Shown: positions 1 to 7,801, numbered from the stretch's first letter. The stretch is 39,027 nucleotides of DNA from Seohaeicola_A nanhaiensis (GCF_042654245.1 NZ_JBHSGI010000003.1:1-39027), one strand, 5' to 3'. Numbers and translations: made by a program. The notes: a model not told the origin generated them from the sequence alone.

Positions 1-64
1 GCACGACGTGCTCGATATGGTCGCGTGAAATGAAGCTAAAGGTCTCCGGTGAAACCGGGACGAT
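1..64 (-). other. Reading frame continuing past the nuclease gene stop (partial)
   Basis: Just past the stop of the nuclease gene, the +1 frame on the minus strand is open to the window edge and reads like protein (ETFSFISRDHIEHVV). It has no ATG, GTG or TTG start here: a TGA at 65-67 precedes it. Removing one C near position 41 would join the upstream protein to this frame without a break. It is therefore either the detached C-terminal part of a longer nuclease protein or the start of an unrelated gene with a non-standard start. Only 21 codons are visible, so confidence is low. Confidence 0.3.
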
Positions 65-1412
65 TCATGGCCCTTTCGCCCATGAACTCGGCAAGCTTAA
101 GCACCAGAGCATCGAATGCGTCGCTGGCAGGAGCGAAGGGCTGTAGCGCATCGATCACCTGATCGATCATCTCAGCAGGAAACTCTCCAAGGCCATGTGC
201 TTGATCAATAACCTCGGATAGGCCGTTCCAGACTGCATCAAGTTTCTCTTCATCTGTCTTGACGGATGCAGACGACAGCTCCAGCAGGTGGCCAAGCGCC
301 TTTCCGTAAAGCGCATTGTTTGGCCGGGACGCGTCTGCGCTAATCTCCTGAACCTTGACTCGCAGACGTTCGCCGCGCGCCTCAATCTCAAGTTCCTCAG
401 CACCTTCCCAACCCTGCATAACCCGCGCAGTCAGAACCGTGTACAGGTTGGACAACTTGGATATGTCGTCCGCGTGGTTCTCCTCAAACGCAAGCGCTTC
501 AATCTCCTCGTATGATTCATTGATGGCGTCAATTTCATCGAACCACCACAGATCGGTCCAGGCGCCCTCATAGATGGCCTGCATTTTCTGCCGCCTAGTT
601 CCGTGCTTCTTTGCCAGTTTTATTGCCCGGTCAAATCGACCGACTGTTTCGATCCGCGGCCTTTCCAGCATTCTCGACAACTGCGCAGCTTCCAGAGCGT
701 CCACGACCCGCTGCGTGATTTCTCCGCCGTTTTGTCCTCCCTTGGCGATCCGTTCTTCGAGTGCGTCTAGAGTCTTCCTCCGTTCAAAATCGCGCGGCCC
801 GACCACCATTTTGGACTCGTCATACTGACCAGCCTTCAGATATTCATATGCAAGGTCTTTGTGATCATGCTCAAAAACCCGGTCAATAATCCATGATCTG
901 TCATGAATCGTGACGGGAACATTGAACTTTTTGACGAGTTCGTCCTCGACCCGCAGGCGATCCTTGGATCGCGCCGCGCGGCTGGTGACGAATATAATTC
1001 TGTCGTAAGAACGACCTGTATCAACAATGCCCTGGACGTCGCTCCGAACTTTCGGCGCCCATTTTTCCTTCGCGCTGAAAGCAAATCCCCACCTTTCCGC
1101 ACCTGAGCCTGGCAGTCCCTGAAACCAGCGGTCTGATATCTCGCGCGCAACGGAGTAAGTCTCCGTATCTACTTTTCCGTCGCCGCCGCCCTCCGGCCCG
1201 GTCTGAGGACGGAGGTTCGGGCAAATCTCTCTCTCGCACAGCTTGCGCGCAAAAATCTCAAAGTCCTGGTGCTGATTCCGCTGAGTTAAGCTTTCCAAAT
1301 GATGGCTCAGCTCGGATTTTGCCAATATGTATACGCCCTCAGTTTTGCTGTCCGAGAATAGATAGGGTCTGTTGTGCCTCATGATTTCAGAGGGCCGGGG
1401 AAAATTGTTCAT
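36..1412 (-). CDS. PD-(D/E)XK-like nuclease-domain protein, possibly truncated
   Basis: This 458-residue protein probably cleaves or binds DNA. The N-terminal part has a segment rich in Gly and acidic residues (GGGDGKVDTE, residues 76-85) followed by FSAKEKW (112-118). This is the spacing of a PD-(D/E)XK active site with Asp78 and Lys115, although the usual Glu/Gln before the Lys is Ser. Similar N-termini, as I recall them, occur in large multidomain proteins, some linked to phage defence. Residues about 210-458 are helical and acidic without a recognised domain. The frame is open upstream to a TTG at 1559, but I chose the ATG at 1412 because the MNNFPRPSEIM start fits my memory of the family. 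The abrupt C-terminus and an open +1 frame behind it suggest a frameshift. It is the last complete minus-strand gene at the left edge. Confidence 0.6.
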   Translation of the reverse strand: MNNFPRPSEIMRHNRPYLFSDSKTEGVYILAKSELSHHLESLTQRNQHQDFEIFARKLCEREICPNLRPQTGPEGGGDGKVDTETYSVAREISDRWFQGLPGSGAERWGFAFSAKEKWAPKVRSDVQGIVDTGRSYDRIIFVTSRAARSKDRLRVEDELVKKFNVPVTIHDRSWIIDRVFEHDHKDLAYEYLKAGQYDESKMVVGPRDFERRKTLDALEERIAKGGQNGGEITQRVVDALEAAQLSRMLERPRIETVGRFDRAIKLAKKHGTRRQKMQAIYEGAWTDLWWFDEIDAINESYEEIEALAFEENHADDISKLSNLYTVLTARVMQGWEGAEELEIEARGERLRVKVQEISADASRPNNALYGKALGHLLELSSASVKTDEEKLDAVWNGLSEVIDQAHGLGEFPAEMIDQVIDALQPFAPASDAFDALVLKLAEFMGERAMNRPGFTGDL

Positions 1413-1476
1413 ATCGAATTCCAAGCGGCCATAAACGCAAGCCAGTGGTACGTAGTGGTTGGGCAAGGTCTCTCGT

Positions 1477-1722
1477 TTATGGTATGATATGTGCCGTGCA
1501 AGCGCTAGATGTTGTTGCCCATATGACCTGAAAGTGGATTCGGTAGGCCTCCTGAACAACGCCAGCCATGGGGTTTACGTGTGTGTGGTAGGCGCACCCT
1601 TCGGGCTGGGCTGTTGGGAACGGAGCCTGAGCAGTTCCCATGCTGATCGTCGCGACACTCTCTTCGCCCGAAGGCTTCAGGTCATTCAAGTTGGAAAGCG
1701 GTTCCTGATGTTGGACGGTCAA
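1477..1722 (-). CDS. Hypothetical 81-residue ORF
   Basis: This is an open frame upstream of the nuclease gene, with codon use resembling a real gene over its first 65 codons (MTVQHQEPLSNLNDLKPSG...). No domain, signal peptide or membrane segment is visible, and I do not recognise it. It ends 64 bases before the preferred nuclease start and overlaps only the rejected TTG extension of that gene. It may be a remnant of a mobile element, since nothing on either side of it up to about 2130 looks coding. Treat it as doubtful. Confidence 0.2.
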   Translation of the reverse strand: MTVQHQEPLSNLNDLKPSGEESVATISMGTAQAPFPTAQPEGCAYHTHVNPMAGVVQEAYRIHFQVIWATTSSACTAHIIP

Positions 1723-2131
1723 GAATGCTGCGACTGGCGACGAACGGCAGGTTCAGAGATACCGCAATGCGGCGCGAGGCGGCTCGATGAACGACCGCTC
1801 TGGGCCGAACACGATGCAGCACCTGGGAAAGAGGCTTCCATGCTGCGATGTGCGTGACTGTCTACAATGGTGAAGGTTTCGACATGGGCAAGCCCCGTAA
1901 GCGGGGCCGGGCTGCTGAGGCTCCGCCCTGAATTCTGACCTTGCTGTATTCCTGTGCCAATACGTCTTGGCCTGTCTCATCCTGAGCCATCCCAAGACGT
2001 TTGCCACATGGTCGCCTTCACGATCCACTTTCAGCCCTGACGGGTCTGCATCCCTCTTGCAAGGTGGACGCTGCCGCCGGGCGAAGCCGAGGGGCTTTAG
2101 TCTTCGCCACCTGACATAAGATTCCGAAGGG
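1723..2131. other. Unassigned region without a convincing gene
   Basis: About 400 bases with no supportable gene. Open frames on both strands here have Cys-, Arg- and His-rich translations typical of shadow frames. One short GC hairpin is visible (GCCCCG at 1892-1897 against CGGGGC at 1902-1907). The stretch may be decayed mobile DNA, but I see no terminal repeats or transposase fragment that I can name. Confidence 0.4.
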
Positions 2132-2401
2132 CTATGCGTCTGGCTTCTGGTCGAACAGAATAACGTGCGCGCCTTCTTCACTGTCAGGGTTGCCTACCAG
2201 CACGAACGGCATATCCGACCCGTTCTTCTCGTAGAGACGGCGGTATTTCATCTGGCCGCTGAGCGGATCGCGCACTTGGTCATAGCGAAAGCTGTGCTGA
2301 ACGCCGTCTTCGATCCAGGCCTTGACGCCATCGGGGGTCACCAGTGCAAGCGGCGCGGCGTCCAGCAAGATTGTCTCGCCAACGTTGAAAATCTCTTTCA
2401 T
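2132..2401 (-). CDS. Small hypothetical protein (89 aa)
   Basis: This is a soluble, acidic 89-residue protein without a signal peptide, starting MKEIFNVGETILLDAAP and ending in DQKPDA. It has alternating hydrophobic beta-like stretches (ILLDAAPLALVTPDG, MPFVLVGN) but no family that I can name. The ATG at 2401 has a clear ribosome site, AGGAGA, eight bases upstream. An ATG five bases earlier runs straight into a stop. It lies downstream of the 59-residue gene on the same strand and may share its transcript. Function unknown. Confidence 0.6.
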   Translation of the reverse strand: MKEIFNVGETILLDAAPLALVTPDGVKAWIEDGVQHSFRYDQVRDPLSGQMKYRRLYEKNGSDMPFVLVGNPDSEEGAHVILFDQKPDA

Positions 2402-2563
2402 CTCATGGGTCTCCTATCGGTCTTCTTTGGTAGCGTTGCAAACCGTCGTCGCCTTTGCAACGATCTCTGCCCCGCGTGTTCTCTCTCTTTCTCGGTGTCA
2501 TTGCCCCCGGATCACAATCGTGTTGCTCAGCTCGCTTGCGAGCATTTTAGCGCTGGAGGCGGT

Positions 2564-2743
2564 CTATCCTGCGTCCTCATAGGGCTCGTACCTCAGGTTC
2601 GCACCGTCCGACGGATCAAAGTCATCAGACCATCTTGTACGGCGCATGCCGCAGCTCCATTGGAATAAGACGCCAACCTCGACGTCTTCACCGTTTACCG
2701 TCGCCCAAATGACTTCGACGGGGTGACCCGCATAATTCTTCAT
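2564..2743 (-). CDS. Small hypothetical protein (59 aa)
   Basis: This short minus-strand gene encodes a compact 59-residue protein, MKNYAGHPVEVIWATVNGED at the N-terminus and RYEPYEDAG at the C-terminus. It is rich in Trp and acidic residues, with no membrane segment or named domain. An AGGAG ribosome site sits about seven bases before the ATG at 2743, which is the main evidence that it is real. It precedes the 89-residue gene (160-base gap) and diverges from the exported-protein gene that starts near 2787. Function unknown. Confidence 0.5.
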   Translation of the reverse strand: MKNYAGHPVEVIWATVNGEDVEVGVLFQWSCGMRRTRWSDDFDPSDGANLRYEPYEDAG

Positions 2744-2786
2744 GCTCTTCTCCTGACCTCCATTTGGTCGGAGACGCAGTTATCAG

Positions 2787-3266
2787 GTGGCAGGTATCTG
2801 CCTGTACCTATATATGCGTGGCCAACACAAAACGGAGTTTAGTAACTTGCTTTACAGGCCTCTACATATTGCGCTCTTTCTGGGCGCGGCTTCATCGGCT
2901 GTCGCTGCCGAGTGGGAGATCGGCTTGTCGCGAGGTCTGGAGACCTATGCTGCGACTGCAAACGACGGGACCTTGCTCTTAGTTTGCGATCCTGACCGTG
3001 TCTACAACCCAAACGAGAGCCATGCGTACTTTTTGTCGCGTCACAGCGATGACAAAGCGCCACAACGCATTGTCTTTCTCGCGGCGACCGGAGAGCAGGC
3101 TGCCTTTTCAGTGCAGGACGGGATCGCAACGCAACGGGATGCTGATCCTGCCGAATGGGCACAGCTCATCGATATGATCGAGGCGGGCGGTCAGATTGCT
3201 GTCGTGACCGCACGCGATGCCTTTACGCTGGATCAGGACGCGCTGCCCGAGCTTCGATGCCGCTGA
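2787..3266 (+). CDS. Putative exported protein (159 aa)
   Basis: A hydrophobic stretch followed by ASSAVAAEW (roughly residues 27-43) looks like a Sec signal peptide cleaved after AVAA, leaving a mature domain of about 118 residues that starts EWEIGLSRGLETYAA. The mature part alternates beta-like hydrophobic segments (GTLLLVCDPDRV, QRIVFLAATG, GQIAVVTARDAF). I recognise no family. The start is uncertain: the GTG at 2787 gives a long N-region, while the ATG at 2814 or the TTG at 2848 would give a more usual signal peptide. It runs toward virC2 and their 3' ends overlap by 44 bases, which is unusual and may be compact plasmid packing. Confidence 0.5.
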   Translation: MAGICLYLYMRGQHKTEFSNLLYRPLHIALFLGAASSAVAAEWEIGLSRGLETYAATANDGTLLLVCDPDRVYNPNESHAYFLSRHSDDKAPQRIVFLAATGEQAAFSVQDGIATQRDADPAEWAQLIDMIEAGGQIAVVTARDAFTLDQDALPELRCR

Positions 3267-3912
3267 TCTTTTGAGCGAGCTCTTCGATCTCAGAGCTCAG
3301 CAGCGCCTTGCCGAAGGCAGACAACAGCTGTGTCACCCCATAGACGTTGAGCGGGTCTTCAATGCTTGTCTGCAACGCCGCCACATGGGCGGCGTCGAGC
3401 CTGACCATCGATTTCATGAAGGGGGCACCAGTGCCTTTGGGCTCGGCCAGGCGTGGTCGTGCAGCGGAGGCAACCTCATGCCAGGTCGCGGTGTCGCGCA
3501 GGTTTTGCATGCGGGCGCGAACCGCTTTGATCAAGGCACGCTGAACGTAGTCCGGGTCAAGGTCAGATCGTTCTGCCAGCGCCTCAATCCGTGCCTGACC
3601 TTCAGCCCCGATGCGCACGTAATAGGTTCGAGACTGCGCTTCGGTGCGAGTGCTGAAAGCATCATCCGCCACCGGCTGGGTGGATACCTCTAGGTTGATG
3701 CGCGCTGTTTCAGCCGAGGCTGCCTTTTCCCCTTTCCGGGGTTCATTCTTGTCCACTGAATTTACCGCTGGGCCTTCTGTCGCGACCGCTTCCGCCGTAC
3801 TCTGATCGAACGCGGCATATCTTGTGGCGCTCGTGGCGAACTGCCGCGACCGCGCCAGCCTGTCTTCGTTCGAGACAGCGGTCCCGGACCGGTTTGGAAT
3901 CTTCCTAGCCAT
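3223..3912 (-). CDS. virC2: VirC2-like ribbon-helix-helix DNA-binding protein
   Basis: In Agrobacterium, VirC2 is a ribbon-helix-helix protein that works with the ATPase VirC1 to stimulate relaxosome activity near the nick site. This 229-residue protein has a low-complexity basic N-terminus (residues 1-80) and then a likely RHH segment, RTYYVRIGAEGQARIEALAE, followed by a helix (DPDYVQRALIKAVRARM) at about residues 95-135. The ATG at 3912 overlaps the virC1 stop by eight bases, so the two are translationally coupled. I reject the longer frame starting at 3951 for that reason. The assignment rests on the RHH fold and on position behind virC1; outright sequence similarity to VirC2 was not tested. 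Confidence 0.65.
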   Translation of the reverse strand: MARKIPNRSGTAVSNEDRLARSRQFATSATRYAAFDQSTAEAVATEGPAVNSVDKNEPRKGEKAASAETARINLEVSTQPVADDAFSTRTEAQSRTYYVRIGAEGQARIEALAERSDLDPDYVQRALIKAVRARMQNLRDTATWHEVASAARPRLAEPKGTGAPFMKSMVRLDAAHVAALQTSIEDPLNVYGVTQLLSAFGKALLSSEIEELAQKISGIEARAARPDPA

Positions 3913-4696
3913 TGGCAGCATCCACCATGGCCTCGATGTCGCAAAGGACATCGCCGCACAGTGTCAGGGCTGAGGAAAGATGCCCCGCCTGCAACCGATG
4001 ACGAAGATCCTGTTCATAAATGTCCCGCACGTATCCCAGCGGCCCGGTCAGCGGCATGCGCTGGATCGCAGTGAGATGGGGCACCGGCGTTGGTAGGAGC
4101 GGCAGGGTTGAAATCACCTCGAAGACCTCAAGGTCCTGCCGGTGAACCCTGCGTCTTGCCGCATCACGCTCAAAGTCATCGCCTGCGGTCACGAAATCGA
4201 TCGCGCGTTTGTCCGCGTTCATCAATACCGCGGAAAACAGCGGGGCGGGGTCATCCGGCCCGAGGGTCTCGATCATGCGCATTACCCATGTCAGGGTTTT
4301 CAGGGCCGCCACGAAATCCGATTGTACCGGCACGGCCGGCACCAGGATCATGTCGCAGGCCAGCGCCAGTGTTTCGGTGTCGGGGTGCTCGCCGGGGCGG
4401 GTGTCAATCAGAACCAGATCAACACCTTCAGCCTCAAAGCTGTCCAGCGCGTGGTAAAGGCCTTCAACGGTCTCGGGGGCATCGGCCACGGTCAAGCCTG
4501 CGGGCCATGGAAGGCGTGGCAGATCACCGAAGTCGGCGCGCGCGCTTTTTGATTCCCATTCGAGGATTTGCTTGTCAGCATCCGCATCCATGACATGCAC
4601 ACGGCGGCCGCGTGCGAGCATGGCGGACGCAAGCATCTGTATGAGAGTTGTCTTTCCCGAACCGCCCTTCGCGGAGATGGCCGTCACAACAAGCAT
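3905..4696 (-). CDS. virC1: VirC1-like ParA-family ATPase
   Basis: This 263-residue ATPase has the deviant Walker A of the ParA/MinD family at its N-terminus (AKGGSGKTT, residues 9-17), a switch aspartate in VMDADADK, and the Walker B-like LVLIDTRPGEHPDTET. IDTRPG resembles the DTRGG of VirC1 rather than the DxPP of partition ParA. VirC1 proteins recruit the transfer intermediate to the secretion channel at the cell pole. I chose the ATG at 4696, with GGAG seven bases upstream, over the longer frame to 4780. It is divergent from mobC, relaxase and virD4, the same geometry as virC and virD in Ti plasmids. A partition role is possible, since no other ParA lies in the window. Confidence 0.8.
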   Translation of the reverse strand: MLVVTAISAKGGSGKTTLIQMLASAMLARGRRVHVMDADADKQILEWESKSARADFGDLPRLPWPAGLTVADAPETVEGLYHALDSFEAEGVDLVLIDTRPGEHPDTETLALACDMILVPAVPVQSDFVAALKTLTWVMRMIETLGPDDPAPLFSAVLMNADKRAIDFVTAGDDFERDAARRRVHRQDLEVFEVISTLPLLPTPVPHLTAIQRMPLTGPLGYVRDIYEQDLRHRLQAGHLSSALTLCGDVLCDIEAMVDAANG

Positions 4697-5373
4697 TCCT
4701 CGACTCCATAACATATATCTTGCGCCGTTATGGCGATGCCTCGGGATGGCGTCCAGACCTTGCGCGATACAGGCGTTCAACCTTTGGGTCGGACAGATGT
4801 GCAGCTGCTGAGGCGATGTGCTGTTTTGGCGATCATCTGCGTACGCGTTCGGTCAATTGGTCAGCAGGTCACTCACGCCGACCGTGATTGCAGCGCCCAT
4901 CCTTTTCGCCATCGCGTCGTTGTGGCAATTTCCCAATGCTGCCATCAGCCTTCGAGGTGTCGGGTCACCTGACCATCGACTATCCGTATCAGCGCCGACG
5001 TAATACGCACGGTGCTGCGCAGGCGTTCCAATCCCACAAGGTCTTCTTCTCCTTTCGGGAGAACCCCTTTGAGCATTCAACGCCAGTGAAGGGATATCGT
5101 GTCGGCTGCGCCGACGTCATTCCCGCGCCTGTTCAGGATCCGGGCCGGGGTCCCGGATCGCGGCGCGGGGGAGGCGGTGTCCCTTCGGTCTGTTCGTTGT
5201 CGCGTGGGGTTTACAGCAGGCATGGCCAAGGCCCTGCCTGCTGATCACCGAAGGTGCGACAACGGACCGAAGGGACGTTGACAGGAACGGTATTGTGTAC
5301 GACAAAACTTGTGCGGCGACTCATTAGAGTCTTCGCGTTTACAAAAACTATCTAATGATAAATCTTGCCGCCC
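4697..5373. other. Divergent intergenic region between virC1 and mobC
   Basis: This 677-base gap carries no gene that I can support. The right half, from 5101, is full of inverted repeats and is annotated separately as an oriT candidate. The left half (4697-5100) has only weak open frames on both strands. Promoters for both the virC and mobC operons must lie here. A TTGACA at 5278-5283 and TTTACA at 5338-5343 could be -35 elements for mobC, but neither has a good -10 at the right distance. Confidence 0.5.
5101..5276. repeat. oriT: Nested inverted repeats, candidate origin of transfer (oriT)
   Basis: Four inverted repeats lie within 176 bases. GTCGGC at 5101-5106 pairs with GCCGAC at 5110-5115. 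GATCCGGG at 5137-5144 pairs with CCCGGATC at 5152-5159. An outer pair, 5179-5203 with 5256-5276, matches over 21 bases apart from a four-base insertion (TGTT) in the left arm. It encloses a hairpin, GCAGGCATGGCC at 5216-5227 with GGCCCTGCCTGC at 5230-5241 (one mismatch). ACCGAAGG also occurs as a direct repeat at 5247-5254 and 5266-5273. The minus strand reads ATCCTG at 5139-5134, matching the core of IncP/Ti-type nick sites and touching one repeat arm. Such structures beside a VirD2-type relaxase gene are typical of oriT. The exact nick site is inferred. Confidence 0.55.
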
Positions 5374-5922
5374 ATGTCGAAACGCCTCTCCAACATAGCC
5401 CGACAGGAGGTTCTCCGGCTTGCCGCGCAAGGGCTTGGCGATGGGGAGATCGCCGTGCGTGTTGGCTGCTCCCGGCCCACTGTCGCCCGCGTGCGGGCGC
5501 GCGGTGTGGTGACGGATCGAACCACAAAGGGCCGCGTGCTGCAGGTTCGGGTGTCCGCCCGTGAGGCCGAAGCATTCGAGGCGCTTGTGGCCGAGACGGG
5601 CATGAGCACGTCGGGTTTGCTCCGCCACATGATCCGTCTGTCATCCGGCATTGTCGCGTTTCGCCGGGACGAGGTCACGGCGCTCAAGGCGTCGGCCAAT
5701 CAGCTCAATGCCTTGGCGCGCAATCTTGTGCAGATGCTGAAGCTTGCCCATGCGGGCAAGCTGCGGTGGAACGCGCGCGACGCGGCACTAGTCGGTCGGC
5801 TTGCGGATCGGGCCGAAGAGGTTGCCCGGGCTGTGCAGGCTTTGCGCGCGGCCTCGCTGCGCGGGTCCTTCGTCCGGGTGTCCGATCTTCGGGACGTTGG
5901 GGAGGGGCAGCGCGATGGCTGA
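5374..5922 (+). CDS. mobC: MobC/VirD1-like relaxosome accessory protein
   Basis: This 182-residue DNA-binding protein would help the relaxase open oriT. Residues 8-44 form a helix-turn-helix of the resolvase or transposase type (GDGEIAVRVGCSRPTVARV). Residues 56-90 look like a ribbon-helix-helix (GRVLQVRVSAREAEAFEALV...). Residues 100-123 carry the MobC signature ending in NQLNALARNLVQ. A separate N-terminal HTH in front of the MobC part is less usual. The ATG at 5374 is preferred over the TTG at 5365, although neither has a clear ribosome site. The relaxase start lies inside the last codons of this gene (eight-base overlap), so the two proteins are probably made together. Confidence 0.75.
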   Translation: MSKRLSNIARQEVLRLAAQGLGDGEIAVRVGCSRPTVARVRARGVVTDRTTKGRVLQVRVSAREAEAFEALVAETGMSTSGLLRHMIRLSSGIVAFRRDEVTALKASANQLNALARNLVQMLKLAHAGKLRWNARDAALVGRLADRAEEVARAVQALRAASLRGSFVRVSDLRDVGEGQRDG

Positions 5923-7789
5923 AGCACGCACCCTCCAGCAGGCGGTATTAGGCGAGATACTGCCTCATGTGGGGCGGCGGTCTGCAGCCATGGCGGGCGA
6001 GGCGCGCGTATCGCCGGGCCGTCGGCGTGGCACGTCCGGCGGGGCAGTTGCGGCAATGTCCTGGAACGCGCTGCGGGTGCCGCAAAGCGTGGTGAAGCGG
6101 GTCGGCACGGGCGGGTGTCATTCGCCCAAAGAGTTACGTCGACAGATGAAATACATTCTGCGCGACGAGGCGCGGGTCGCAGCCTGGTCGAACCAGATCG
6201 GCATCGATCGTGCCTTTGGCGAGCGCGGCATGGAAAATGTCATTGCCGATTGGAGTGCTTCCTGGTGCGGGGCGCCGAAACGGGGTCACACCGATCACAT
6301 CATCCTGTCCTTTCCCAAGGGAACCGAGGCGGAGTTGGCGGAAGCCATCTCGCGCGAATGGGCGCAGGAGGTGTTCGGCGGGGATTACCGGGATCGATAT
6401 CGGTATGTGGCGGCCCTTCATTGCAACACAGATCATGTGCATGCCCATGTTCTTGTCGACAAGGTCGGGATGGAGGACGGCAAGTTCCTCTCGATCAGCC
6501 GCCATTCCGAGATCAGCTATGACATGATGCGCGAGCTGCATGCGCAGATCGCGGGCGAGCACGGGCTGGTGCTGAACGCCTCTTCCCGTCTGTCGCGAGG
6601 CATCATGGAAAACGCCCCGCGGGACACTGATTTGCAGGCGGCCCGCAAGGAGGGACGGGAGCCAGTGGTTGCCCCGCTGGATCCTGAAAGCCGCGCTCTG
6701 CGAGAGGCCGAGATACGCAGACACGCCGAGGGGTATCGGCAGCTGGCGCAACTTGCGGGGATGGGCCTGGAGGCCGACACCCCTCCGGATGGATGGATGG
6801 GGCGCATCGCGGAGGGCGCAGAGCTTGCCGCCACCAACTTGATGAAAGGAATGCCGGTGAAAGAAGGGTTTGCCGAAGGGGTTGATATCCCCGCTGCCGG
6901 AGCGGATGTGATCGGTCGTCTGATCGCCGCCCGCGAGACATTGCAAGCGGAAGCCGACACCGCGTGGAGCGCCATTCAGGACATGGCTCCCGGTGCCGAA
7001 AAGGTCGAACTGGAACAGCTCTTTGCCGGGCAGGCCCGCGAAATGGGCAGGCTTCTGGGCCGCGACTTTCTTGCGGATCATTCTTCATCGGTGTCGCCCG
7101 AGCGCGATCCCTACAGAGTTCAGGGGATTGCGGGGCTGGCTGCACGGGCTGCAGAGGAGGGCAATCCGCTCGTCGCCGAGGCCGATGCTGCACTGGGTCA
7201 TTTCAGAGCGGAGTTGGCGCGCGTTCTTGCACCGATGGAGGCACGGCTCGAGGAGGCCGGCAGCAGCATCGAAGAAGCTGCTGCCCGTTTCACCGCACCC
7301 CATCGCAGCGAGGCGCAACTCGAAGCCTCACGCCCAGTGGACGCCCAGGAGCGCTCGGACTGGCTTGGGCTCGAACGCGACCTGCAGGCGCGCGCGCGTG
7401 ATGTTTTTGCGGGGCTGCACATGGATCGTGATCTTTTGGCGGATCTGGCGCGTCAGGACATTCTCGACGCGGGGCAGGGCAGTCGCCTTGCCGACATCGC
7501 CACGCTGGACAAGCTGATCTCCGACGTGCGGCAAGACCTGCGCGACGGGGATATGGATCAGTTGGCAGCGGGCCGGATCGATCCGCTCATGGACCGCATC
7601 GAAGACCCTGGTCTGCGACAAGCCGTGTTCTCGGAGCTAAAGGCCATCGCGGCAGTGGATGCCGGTGATGACATTGCCGGCCGCGACAGCGAACCCGCCG
7701 CCATCTACCGGACCCGGATCGAGGCTTTCGAGCGCGCCGAGGAGCGGGGGCGCGACCGGGACGATACCAGTGGCGATTACGGCCTCTAG
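5915..7789 (+). CDS. virD2: VirD2-type relaxase (MOBP class)
   Basis: This 624-residue protein nicks oriT and stays covalently bound to the 5' end of the transferred strand. Motif I is probably KELRRQMKYILRDEA, with Tyr80 as the catalytic tyrosine. The metal-binding motif III is HCNTDHVHAHV (169-179), with His174, His176 and His178 as likely ligands. HTDHIILSFPKG (125-136) is the preceding strand. Residues 270-624 are a long helical C-terminal region rich in Ala, Glu and Arg without a recognised helicase or primase domain, likely for substrate recognition and export. The ATG at 5915 has GGAGGGG upstream and overlaps the mobC end. The frame stays open to 5801, but that extension duplicates mobC sequence in another frame and was rejected. 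Confidence 0.85.
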   Translation: MAEARTLQQAVLGEILPHVGRRSAAMAGEARVSPGRRRGTSGGAVAAMSWNALRVPQSVVKRVGTGGCHSPKELRRQMKYILRDEARVAAWSNQIGIDRAFGERGMENVIADWSASWCGAPKRGHTDHIILSFPKGTEAELAEAISREWAQEVFGGDYRDRYRYVAALHCNTDHVHAHVLVDKVGMEDGKFLSISRHSEISYDMMRELHAQIAGEHGLVLNASSRLSRGIMENAPRDTDLQAARKEGREPVVAPLDPESRALREAEIRRHAEGYRQLAQLAGMGLEADTPPDGWMGRIAEGAELAATNLMKGMPVKEGFAEGVDIPAAGADVIGRLIAARETLQAEADTAWSAIQDMAPGAEKVELEQLFAGQAREMGRLLGRDFLADHSSSVSPERDPYRVQGIAGLAARAAEEGNPLVAEADAALGHFRAELARVLAPMEARLEEAGSSIEEAAARFTAPHRSEAQLEASRPVDAQERSDWLGLERDLQARARDVFAGLHMDRDLLADLARQDILDAGQGSRLADIATLDKLISDVRQDLRDGDMDQLAAGRIDPLMDRIEDPGLRQAVFSELKAIAAVDAGDDIAGRDSEPAAIYRTRIEAFERAEERGRDRDDTSGDYGL

Positions 7790-7801
7790 AGGATTCAAAA
7801 C

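Noticed and set aside
1413..1559. N-terminal extension of the nuclease gene from a TTG at 1559, with AGGAGG just inside it
   Set aside because: No start codon stands at the right distance after the AGGAGG, and the extension sequence is not family-like. The ATG at 1412 fits better.
1753..2181. 142-codon minus-strand frame
   Set aside because: Its translation is rich in Cys, Arg and His with no gene-like codon use, and it overlaps a better-supported gene.
2402..2506. 32-codon minus-strand frame starting at the ATG in GGCAATGACACC
   Set aside because: Strongly basic low-complexity product without a family. It leads into the 89-residue gene, but evidence is too thin to call it.
4853..5080. 75-codon minus-strand frame upstream of virC1
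   Set aside because: No ribosome site and no recognisable family; it lies in the divergent promoter and repeat region.
5278..5306. TTGACA as the mobC promoter -35
   Set aside because: Perfect -35 match, but the sequence 15-18 bases downstream has no acceptable -10. Mentioned only in the intergenic entry.
5801..5914. Relaxase start at 5801
   Set aside because: This would make 114 bases double-coding with mobC. The ATG at 5915 has GGAGGGG upstream.
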